From Methanomicrobiales archaeon (GTDB lineage Archaea; Halobacteriota; Methanomicrobia; Methanomicrobiales; JACTUA01): a DNA stretch of 5,971 nucleotides. The position numbers were made by a program, and so were the translations under genes. Shown in pieces: positions 1-4,711 of the stretch. The notes beneath the pieces are model-generated. The model made no database searches, was not told the origin of the DNA, and was given only the letters and a program-made list of their open reading frames with translations. The number at the start of each line of letters is the position of its first letter. Position 1 is the stretch's first letter. Location: assembly GCA_028678635.1 (NCBI GenBank), contig JAJRDC010000225.1, positions 1-5,971 on the forward strand, given 5' to 3'.

Positions 1-428
1 CCTGCGGGGCCATGCTCCTCTCCGCCCGCCAGGCCGTCGGAGTGGACCTGGATCCTGAGGCACTGGAAACGGCAGGGGAGAACGCCCGGCGGCTGGGCGT
101 CATGGTGACCTTCCTGCAGGCCGATATCTCGAATCAGGAGGCGATCGGGGCGGCTGGCCCGTACGACACAGCGGTGATGAACCCCCCCTTCGGCGCCCAG
201 GCACCCCATGCCGACCGGCCCTTCATCGACGCGGCCCTCCTGCATGCCCCCACGGTGTACGGGATCTTCAACGCCGGGTCCCGGTCGTTCCTTGCCTCCT
301 ATGTGAAAGGCAGGGCCGAGATCACCGACCTGGTGGAGGCCCGGTTCCCGATGCGGCGCACCTTCCGGTTCCACAGGGACGAGGTTCGGGAGATCCCGGT
401 GGAGATCGTGAGGATGGTGCGCTGCTGA
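1..428 (+). CDS. METTL5-like N6-adenine RNA methyltransferase, 5'-truncated by the window edge
   Basis: This is a SAM-dependent methyltransferase of the METTL5 family. The human member, with its partner TRMT112, makes one m6A in 18S rRNA; a matching role on archaeal 16S rRNA is inferred. The reading frame is open from the first full codon at position 3, giving 141 visible residues. The ATG at position 12 is internal: the stretch CGAMLLSARQAVGVDLDP aligns just downstream of the glycine-rich SAM motif, so motif I and roughly 60-70 N-terminal residues lie off the left edge. The acidic SAM-ribose strand is VGVDLD. The catalytic motif is MNPPFGAQ (NPPF at 180-191), and the C-terminal block FRFHRDEVREIPVEIVRM matches the FHxxxxxxIxVxxxR ending typical of METTL5. 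The TGA stop overlaps the ATG of the transporter gene by one base (TGATG), suggesting co-transcription and coupled translation. The family is clear; the exact target base is not. Confidence 0.88.
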   Translation, partial: CGAMLLSARQAVGVDLDPEALETAGENARRLGVMVTFLQADISNQEAIGAAGPYDTAVMNPPFGAQAPHADRPFIDAALLHAPTVYGIFNAGSRSFLASYVKGRAEITDLVEARFPMRRTFRFHRDEVREIPVEIVRMVRC

Positions 429-1597
429 TGCTCCCCCGGGCACCCCGCACCGTCTGGGTCCTCTCGGGGGGACACCTGGTGGCAGACCTCTACGGTCCCG
501 CGCTCCCCGCCATCATGGCCCTCCTTGTCCTCCAGTCAGGCTATACCTACCTGGCCGCCGGGCTCCTGATCACGGTGTACAACTCGGTCTCCTCCTTTAC
601 CCAGCCGGTGATCGGCTGGGTTCATGACCGGCGCGGCATCGGCCTCCCGCTGGGACTCTCCATCCTGGTCTCCGGCCTCTTCATCTCCCTCGTAGGCGTG
701 GCCGGGAGCTATGCCGTGATCCTCGTCTGCTGCGCCGTGGCGGCCCTGGGCCATGCCGCCTTCCACCCGGTGGCCCTCGCGACCACGGGCAGGCTCTCGC
801 AGGATGCCAACCGGGGACGGCTCCTCTCCTACTTCGTGGTGGGGGGCAACCTGGGGTTCGCGCTGGGCCCGGTGGTGGCCGGCGCAGCCCTGGACCTCTT
901 CGGCCTCACCGGCACCCTGCTCCTCGCCATCCCTGCGCTGGTGATGGCGATCATCCTGTACTTCCTCCAGCCCATCGCACCCGCCCCTGCCCGGGTTACC
1001 GGCGACCGGCCCGTGGAGTCCGCCCCCCCCACTGACTGGAAGGCCATGGCGATCCTCCTCGCGGCATCGTCCCTCCGGGCGGTGGTGATCTTCGGGTCCG
1101 TGGCCTTCCTCCCCGCCTACCTGGTGGGCCGGGGATACGACCTTCTTACGGCCAACGTCCTGGCCACTGCCATGCTCGCGGCCGGGGTTGCCGGCCAGAT
1201 GGCAGGGGGGGCCCTGTCGGATCGCCGTGGCCGCAAGGAGGTGATCGTGGCGGGGATGGCGGTCGCCATCGCGGCCCTCGCCGCCTTCCTCGCGACCACC
1301 GGGTGGGTGAGCATCCTCTTCCTGCTCTGCTTCGGCTTTGCCCTCTGGTCCAGCTTCTCGGTGACGCTGGCCATTGCCCACGAGCTGATGCCCGGCGAGC
1401 TGGGGCTTTCCTCAGGTCTCCTCCTCGGATTCTCCATGGGTCTCGGGGGCCTGGGTGTCGCCGCCATCGGCTCTCTCGCCGATACGGTGGGTCTCGCCGC
1501 CGCCCTCTCCACCCTTATCCTCCCGCTGGCTGCGGCGACGGTGCTGATGGGGGTACTGCCCTACCGGCGGAGGAGGGCGGTGACCGTGGGGCCATAG
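428..1597 (+). CDS. MFS transporter, fosmidomycin-resistance (Fsr)-like
   Basis: This is a 389-residue major facilitator superfamily permease, close to the usual length of about 400 for the Fsr group. Hydrophobic segments run throughout as expected for about 12 helices, split by a polar central loop at about residues 181-206 (PIAPAPARVTGDRPVESAPP). Family signatures are the N-terminal GGHLVADLYGPALPA, the SSFTQP and GWVHDRRG motif-A region (residues 55-70), HAAFHP (109-114), GGNLGFALGP (139-148), and the second-half motif A GGALSDRRGRK (260-270). Fsr in bacteria exports fosmidomycin, an inhibitor of the DXP isoprenoid pathway. Archaea make isoprenoids by mevalonate, so the real substrate here is probably another small molecule, driven by proton exchange. 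The ATG at 428 sits in TGATG with the methylase stop, and only a weak, distant GAGG precedes it, so re-initiation is likely. A hairpin and T6 follow the stop. Confidence 0.85.
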   Translation: MLPRAPRTVWVLSGGHLVADLYGPALPAIMALLVLQSGYTYLAAGLLITVYNSVSSFTQPVIGWVHDRRGIGLPLGLSILVSGLFISLVGVAGSYAVILVCCAVAALGHAAFHPVALATTGRLSQDANRGRLLSYFVVGGNLGFALGPVVAGAALDLFGLTGTLLLAIPALVMAIILYFLQPIAPAPARVTGDRPVESAPPTDWKAMAILLAASSLRAVVIFGSVAFLPAYLVGRGYDLLTANVLATAMLAAGVAGQMAGGALSDRRGRKEVIVAGMAVAIAALAAFLATTGWVSILFLLCFGFALWSSFSVTLAIAHELMPGELGLSSGLLLGFSMGLGGLGVAAIGSLADTVGLAAALSTLILPLAAATVLMGVLPYRRRRAVTVGP

Positions 1598-1619
1598 TCA
1601 CCGAGGAGGCGTTGCGCCC

Positions 1620-1655
1620 CCCTCTCCCGGGAGGGTGACCCCTCGCCCGTTTTTT
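1620..1655 (+). terminator. Probable terminator after the transporter gene
   Basis: A short hairpin, CCCTC (1620-1624) with GAGGG (1631-1635) and a 6-base loop, is followed 14 bases later by T6 at 1650-1655. It begins 22 bases past the transporter stop. The T6 tract alone would be enough for archaeal termination. The hairpin is short and set apart from the T tract, so it may be incidental. Confidence 0.45.
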
Positions 1656-1727
1656 CCCGGCGCGGGGGATGGGCCGTGTGGGGAACCGGGAACTGACCTT
1701 TCCGGTGCTGAAAAGTGGCAAACCGAC

Positions 1728-1742
1728 ACAAAAGATTTAACA
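1728..1742 (+). promoter_or_regulatory. BRE/TATA promoter of the lysine-rich microprotein gene
   Basis: The sequence ACAAAAGATTTAACA reads as a purine-rich BRE (ACAAAAG) followed by the TATA box ATTTAACA. It is the most A/T-rich spot in a GC-rich spacer. The box centre at about 1738-1739 is 25-26 bp from the ATG at 1764, the usual archaeal TATA-to-start-site distance, so transcription should begin at or within a few bases of the start codon. The core AAAGATTTA recurs in the promoter at 3962-3977. Confidence 0.7.
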
Positions 1743-1763
1743 CCTCTGGATAGAACGCTAAAT

Positions 1764-1847
1764 ATGCCAGCAAAGGCAAAGAAGAAACCCGTGAAGGCAA
1801 AGAAGACGACCAAGGCCAAGAAGACCACCAAGGCCAAGAAGAAGTGA
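1764..1847 (+). CDS. 27-residue lysine-rich microprotein (histone-tail-like)
   Basis: I do not recognise this as a named gene. It encodes 27 residues: MPAKAKKKPV, then KAKKTT twice, then KAKKK. Fourteen residues are lysine; the rest are Ala, Thr, two Pro, one Val and the initiator Met, with no acidic or aromatic residue. Composition and the KAKK/TT/P pattern resemble tails of linker histone H1 and bacterial H1-like proteins, so a disordered nucleic-acid-binding role (DNA, rRNA or polyphosphate) is the natural inference. The start is chosen because a BRE/TATA box sits 25-26 bp upstream, no Shine-Dalgarno is present, and extending the frame upstream would run through that promoter. The in-frame 18-bp units at 1803-1820 and 1821-1838 differ by one base. 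A T6 tract at 1881-1886 gives the gene its own transcription unit. Gene-ness rests on promoter, terminator and composition; no homology search was possible. Confidence 0.68.
   Translation: MPAKAKKKPVKAKKTTKAKKTTKAKKK
1803..1838 (+). repeat. Two tandem 18-bp units coding KTTKAK
   Basis: The units AAGACGACCAAGGCCAAG (1803-1820) and AAGACCACCAAGGCCAAG (1821-1838) differ only at the sixth position and are in frame, each adding Lys-Thr-Thr-Lys-Ala-Lys. The 18-bp period suggests the microprotein grows or shrinks by slippage in whole codon units. Confidence 0.75.
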
Positions 1848-1880
1848 TACCTGCCGCTTACCAGTTCACTTTCATTCACC

Positions 1881-1886
1881 TTTTTT
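1881..1886 (+). terminator. Oligo-T terminator of the microprotein gene
   Basis: A T6 tract lies 34 bases after the TGA stop at 1845-1847, with no clear hairpin before it. A bare U-rich tract is the normal archaeal intrinsic signal. It would end the microprotein mRNA at about 120 nt, well before the next gene. Confidence 0.5.
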
Positions 1887-1946
1887 CTCCGCAGTCATCC
1901 GGGTTCCCACCGCCACATTCTTATCCACAGAGGTGGAGTGGGAGAT

Positions 1947-1951
1947 GGAGG
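1947..1951 (+). promoter_or_regulatory. Shine-Dalgarno site that fixes the YHS start
   Basis: GGAGG ends nine bases before the ATG at 1961, within a purine-rich run with two more GGAG copies (from 1935 and 1941). It supports 1961 over the GTG at 1844 that shares the frame, and it contrasts with the leaderless neighbours. A weak TATA-like CTTATC near 1919-1924 would place a start close to this site, but I would not rely on it. Confidence 0.6.
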
Positions 1952-1957
1952 CACCAT

Positions 1958-1971
1958 TCCATGGCCATGGA
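1958..1971. repeat. 14-bp perfect palindrome over the YHS start codon
   Basis: TCCATGGCCATGGA is its own reverse complement and contains both in-frame ATG codons of the YHS gene. It could be a dimeric-repressor site or simply follow from the Met-Ala-Met coding sequence. No second copy is visible in the window. Confidence 0.4.
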
Positions 1972-2143
1972 TCCGGTCTGTTATGCCGAGGTTGATGAGG
2001 AAACGGCGAAACACACGGCGACCCACGGGGGGCAGGAGTTCTACTTCTGCACGGCCAGCTGCAAGAAAAAATTCCAGGAGAACCCCGGGAAGTACGCGAA
2101 GCTGGCCACCAGGTTCTCCATCGATCCCACGATGTCCTGCTGA
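1961..2143 (+). CDS. Free-standing YHS-domain metal-binding protein
   Basis: This 60-residue soluble protein is essentially one YHS domain (residues 3-48). The domain usually binds soft or redox metals through cysteines and is found alone or attached to heavy-metal P-type ATPases. Visible signatures are MDPVC (Cys7), the GGQEFYFCTASC block (Cys30 and Cys34, CxxxC), and the ending KKKFQENPGKYAK. The common DPVCGM start reads DPVCYA here, so the residues after the first cysteine are altered. A C-terminal tail, FSIDPTMSC, adds a fourth cysteine as the last residue. No metal ATPase or redox enzyme is visible beside it, so its partner is unknown. The start at 1961 fits the Shine-Dalgarno site and the domain start; the ATG at 1967 (codon 3) is a possible alternative. 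Metal delivery, storage or sensing are all open. Confidence 0.86.
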   Translation: MAMDPVCYAEVDEETAKHTATHGGQEFYFCTASCKKKFQENPGKYAKLATRFSIDPTMSC

Positions 2144-2172
2144 CCGGACATATCCCACCCCCTTTCCTGATT

Positions 2173-2195
2173 CCGGGGACCATCTTCCTCCCCGG
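2173..2195 (+). terminator. Hairpin in the YHS 3' region, possible terminator
   Basis: CCGGGGA (2173-2179) pairs perfectly with TCCCCGG (2189-2195) across a nine-base loop, 30 bases after the YHS stop. A T4 tract follows at 2211-2214, where it also forms the putative TATA box of the next gene. The hairpin may end or stabilise the YHS mRNA. Without an adjacent T tract it is not a classical terminator. Confidence 0.35.
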
Positions 2196-2205
2196 CCGAA
2201 CCATC

Positions 2206-2217
2206 ACCTCTTTTAGG
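2206..2217 (+). promoter_or_regulatory. Putative promoter of the UbiB-family kinase gene
   Basis: The only A/T-rich element ahead of the kinase is CTTTTAGG (2210-2217). Its centre is about 27 bp before the ATG at 2241, the same leaderless geometry as the promoters at 1728-1742 and 3962-3977. No Shine-Dalgarno precedes the ATG. The box is a poor TATA match and lacks a purine-rich BRE, so this is weaker than the other two. Confidence 0.4.
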
Positions 2218-2240
2218 TTCCGGCGACTGATTACTACGCA

Positions 2241-3866
2241 ATGGTCACCAGGTGGCGACGGTACCGGCAGATCGCGAAAGTGCTCTGGAAGTACGGGTTC
2301 GGCATCGCCCTGGACGAGTACTTCCCGTCCGTCCGGAGCTGGCGGATCATGCAGCGGCATTTCCCCCAGGACATGCCCGTCTACGTCCGTATGCGCATGG
2401 CCCTGGAGGAACTGGGCCCCACCTTCGTCAAGTTCGGGCAGATCGCATCCACGAGGACCGAGCTCCTGCCCCCGGAGCTCATTGCAGAACTGCAGAAACT
2501 GCAGGACAAGGTGGCGCCGGTACCCTTCTCCGAGGTCAGGCCGATCTTTGAGGATCTCTGTGGCGACCTCTCCTGTACCTTCCGGCACATCGAGGAGACT
2601 CCCGTGGGATCCGCTTCCATCGCCATTGTGTACAAGGGAGTTCTCGCTGACGGGACCACCGTTGCCCTGAAGGTGCAGCGGCCGGGCATCGCCGCCATCA
2701 TTGAGAAGGACATCGCCATCCTCCGGTGGCTGGCAAAGAGGGTCGAGGCATCGTACCCAGCCCTCAGGGTATACAATCCTTCGGGGATGGTGGAGGACTT
2801 TGCCGTGCAGATCCGGAAGGAACTGGACTTTGTACGGGACGGAAAGAACGCCGAGCGGCTGAACCGGAACCTGAAAGCCATCCCCCATGTCCGGTGCCCG
2901 AAGATCTACTGGCAGTTCTCGGGTCCTCAGATGCTCGTCATGGAGTTCATCGACGGGGTGCGGGTGGACGATGTGGAGGCCATCCAGAGGATGGGGCACG
3001 ACCTGAAAAAGATCGGGAAGATGGGGTTCAATGCGTACCTGAAGCAGGTCTTCGAAGACGGCTTCTTCCATGGCGATCCCCATCCCGGAAACCTCCTCGT
3101 CACGGCAAAAGGCGACCTGGTCTTCCTGGACTTCGGGATCGTGGGGATCATCCGGCCCGAGAAACGGTGGACCTTCATCCAGCTCCTGGAGGCCATCATC
3201 ACAAACGACGTGGACCTGATGCTCCGGTGCTTCGAGAAGCTGGGCATCGAGATCAAGCCTGAACACAGGGATGCGATCCGGGACGACCTGTACATCTCCC
3301 TCATGGACTACGCCGAGTTCCAGCTGGGGGAGGTGAACTTCGCCCAGATGGCCAACGAGCTCACCGCGGTCATGCGCCGGTACAGCCTGAGCGTGCCCAT
3401 GAACCTGATGCTCATGCTGAAGGTGATCATGATGGCCGCCGATATCGGCATGAAACTCGATCCGGAGTTCAATTTCACCGGCTACGTGGAGCCGTACCTG
3501 GAGGACCTTGCCGCGCGGAACGTGACGGCACAGGAGATGGCGAACCGGGTCCGGCGCTCTGCCGCCACGGCGGTGGAGGGCCTGGTGGAGCTCCCCACGA
3601 ACCTGAATGCCATCCTCCGGCGGTTCTCCAGCGGGTCCCTCCGGCTTGAGATGATGGAGACCGACCTCATGCAGCTGGGGACCATGATGGACAAGTCCAC
3701 AGACAAGATCCTGGTGGGCCTGATCATCGCCGCCCTTGTCGTCGGGTCATCGCTCGTCCTCTATGCCTCCCGGCAGGGAGGCTTCCCCAGTTACTTTGCC
3801 ACCGTGGTCTACATCGCGGCGGTGGTCATGGGCTTCTATGCCCTGTACCACAGTTTCCGGGACTAA
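2241..3866 (+). CDS. UbiB/AarF/COQ8-family atypical kinase-ATPase, membrane-anchored
   Basis: This 541-residue protein is a complete member of the ABC1/UbiB family. The visible family signatures, in order, are the KxGQ motif KFGQIASTR (Lys64-Gln67), the modified nucleotide loop GSASIAIVY (123-131), the strand lysine VALK (Lys144), ExD in KELDF (Glu194, Asp196), the catalytic HGDPHPGN (277-284) and the metal-binding DFG (297-299). Two hydrophobic helices close the protein at about 489-508 and 516-536, separated by the short loop SRQGGFP, as in bacterial UbiB. In bacteria and mitochondria these proteins support ubiquinone synthesis, probably by ATP-driven lipid extraction or presentation. The substrate in an archaeon is unknown; an isoprenoid lipid is a reasonable inference. 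The loop Gln usual in SIGQVH/SIAQVH is Ile129 here. The start at 2241 is ATG without a Shine-Dalgarno site, about 27 bp from a weak TATA box. The gene stands alone between secreted and metal-binding neighbours. Confidence 0.93.
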   Translation: MVTRWRRYRQIAKVLWKYGFGIALDEYFPSVRSWRIMQRHFPQDMPVYVRMRMALEELGPTFVKFGQIASTRTELLPPELIAELQKLQDKVAPVPFSEVRPIFEDLCGDLSCTFRHIEETPVGSASIAIVYKGVLADGTTVALKVQRPGIAAIIEKDIAILRWLAKRVEASYPALRVYNPSGMVEDFAVQIRKELDFVRDGKNAERLNRNLKAIPHVRCPKIYWQFSGPQMLVMEFIDGVRVDDVEAIQRMGHDLKKIGKMGFNAYLKQVFEDGFFHGDPHPGNLLVTAKGDLVFLDFGIVGIIRPEKRWTFIQLLEAIITNDVDLMLRCFEKLGIEIKPEHRDAIRDDLYISLMDYAEFQLGEVNFAQMANELTAVMRRYSLSVPMNLMLMLKVIMMAADIGMKLDPEFNFTGYVEPYLEDLAARNVTAQEMANRVRRSAATAVEGLVELPTNLNAILRRFSSGSLRLEMMETDLMQLGTMMDKSTDKILVGLIIAALVVGSSLVLYASRQGGFPSYFATVVYIAAVVMGFYALYHSFRD

Positions 3867-3895
3867 GATCCTCGGTAAATGATGCTCGAACCAAG

Positions 3896-3907
3896 CCGGG
3901 ATCCCGG
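3896..3907. repeat. 12-bp palindrome CCGGGATCCCGG downstream of the kinase gene
   Basis: A perfect palindrome lies 30 bases past the UbiB-family stop in the 135-base spacer. As RNA it could fold as a 4-bp stem with a GATC loop, extended by a G-U and an A-U pair. No T tract follows, so I do not call it a terminator. Nothing else convincing ends the kinase transcript before the next promoter. Confidence 0.3.
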
Positions 3908-3961
3908 TTCCGGCGCGATATGAACGATTCCTCCCGCTGACATCCCGCCCGGGCAGGTGAC

Positions 3962-3977
3962 CGATAAAGATTTATGA
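3962..3977 (+). promoter_or_regulatory. BRE/TATA promoter of the secreted-protein gene
   Basis: CGATAAAGATTTATGA reads as a BRE (CGATAAAG) plus a TATA box (ATTTATGA), centred at about 3973-3974. A start 25-27 bp downstream falls at about 3999-4001, just before the GTG at 4002, predicting a leaderless or nearly leaderless mRNA. It shares the nine-base core AAAGATTTA with the microprotein promoter. Confidence 0.68.
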
Positions 3978-4001
3978 CTGGGTGCGGATCGTACTCAGAC
4001 T

Positions 4002-4448
4002 GTGATCCCTGTGAGGTACGCCCTTCTTGTCCTGGTCCTCATGGCGATCGTGCTGCCTGCAGCCGCTGCTGCCGCAAACAGCGAGGGTTACCTCAGCGTG
4101 GATGGGGTGGCCATCACCCTGGACGGGGCGGATGCACAGGTCCGGATGGACTATCACCTGGAGGGAGGGATGAGGTTCCTCATCTTCCTGATGGGAACCG
4201 GTGACCTGGAGCAGAAGGTGAAACGGGTGCTGAATTTCCCGGGAGCCAGGATCGAGGAGATCGACACCTCGCACGCCATCCTCCGGGTGGAGGGCGCAGC
4301 CGAGGACTACGGTGACGGCACCTTCTGGTTCCCCGAACACCGGTTCGGGGTTACCGTGCCCCTCGTCACGGTGAAGACACCCCAGTACACCCAGTCGTTC
4401 CGGGATATTCTCCTTACCCCGAGGGGTATCGGGTACTACCTGATGTGA
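4002..4448 (+). CDS. Secreted protein of unknown function
   Basis: I do not recognise the family. The 148-residue product begins with a signal peptide: a short basic region (IPVRYA), a hydrophobic core (LLVLVLMAIVLP) and an alanine-rich cleavage zone (AAAAAANS) near residues 24-28. About 120 residues should be exported. The mature part alternates polar and hydrophobic residues as a small beta-rich domain might (GYLSVDGVAITLDG; ILRVEGAAEDYGDGTFWF) and includes RMDYHLEGGMRFLIFLMG and the aromatic stretch FWFPEHRFGV. It has no cysteine and no C-terminal anchor. The GTG start at 4002 is chosen from the promoter spacing; GTG 4011 would still leave a valid signal peptide (MRYALLVL). A TATA box and a strong terminator make it a single-gene unit. 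It could be an envelope or S-layer-associated protein, but that is a guess. Confidence 0.8.
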   Translation: MIPVRYALLVLVLMAIVLPAAAAAANSEGYLSVDGVAITLDGADAQVRMDYHLEGGMRFLIFLMGTGDLEQKVKRVLNFPGARIEEIDTSHAILRVEGAAEDYGDGTFWFPEHRFGVTVPLVTVKTPQYTQSFRDILLTPRGIGYYLM

Positions 4449-4497
4449 GACCGGCCCTTTTCCGGTTCCTGAACTCCATTACCAAAGGGAGTTTTTT
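4449..4497 (+). terminator. Double-hairpin terminator of the secreted-protein gene
   Basis: Directly after the stop, ACCGG (4450-4454) pairs with CCGGT (4462-4466). A second hairpin follows, AACTCC (4472-4477) with GGAGTT (4488-4493), a ten-base loop, and T6 at 4492-4497. The second has the full form of a bacterial-style intrinsic terminator, which is more elaborate than the bare T tracts elsewhere in the window. Confidence 0.7.
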
Positions 4498-4669
4498 CTC
4501 CTGAACAGCTCATCTGAATTTCCCACCGGCATGAGATTTTCATATGGGAAGAAAGGGAGTCATGAGAGGCTGTTGTGAGAGGGAGCCGGTACTTGGATTG
4601 CATCTCTCCCGTCCATTCCGCCCGACCCTCAAACGATTCACATTTCCGACAGGGAGGGAACGAACATAG
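4498..4669. other. Convergent spacer with no supported gene
   Basis: This stretch lies between the forward terminator and the reverse terminator. I see no RNA gene, repeat or credible coding region in it. A 35-codon frame from the ATG at 4562 has a GGGAG only two bases upstream and unremarkable composition, so it is not called. Confidence 0.5.
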
Positions 4670-4676
4670 AAAAAAA
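4670..4676 (-). terminator. Oligo-T terminator of the PKD-repeat gene
   Basis: Seven A residues on the plus strand give T7 in the transcript of the reverse-strand gene, 35 bases past its TAG stop at 4712-4714. There is no strong hairpin before it, as is usual for archaea. Confidence 0.55.
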
Positions 4677-4711
4677 GAAGAGAGGTTCTTGCCCCATCAG
4701 GGAAAATCTTC

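Noticed and set aside
12..14. ATG at 12 as the start of the methylase gene
   Set aside because: The frame is open to the left edge and the protein would lack the glycine-rich SAM motif that all family members need; alignment places this Met inside the fold.
536..1381. Long reverse-strand open frame opposite the transporter
   Set aside because: It is a product of GC-rich codon bias on the coding strand; its translation is Gly/Glu/His/Arg-rich with no recognisable domain, while the forward frame has clear MFS motifs.
1635..1763. N-terminal extension of the lysine-rich microprotein from a GTG at 1635
   Set aside because: The extension would be read through the T6 tract and the BRE/TATA box, and its composition is unlike the lysine-rich part.
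1844..1960. N-terminal extension of the YHS protein from the GTG at 1844
   Set aside because: It overlaps the microprotein stop, crosses the T6 terminator, and lies upstream of a good Shine-Dalgarno site and the domain start.
1872..3266. 464-codon reverse-strand open frame across the YHS and kinase genes
   Set aside because: It spans two convincing forward genes and intergenic DNA, has no domain signature, and is explained by low stop frequency in GC-rich antisense frames.
4562..4669. 35-codon frame (MRGCCEREPV...) in the convergent spacer
   Set aside because: The purine motif is only two bases from the ATG, there is no placed TATA box, and the composition shows no protein-like feature.
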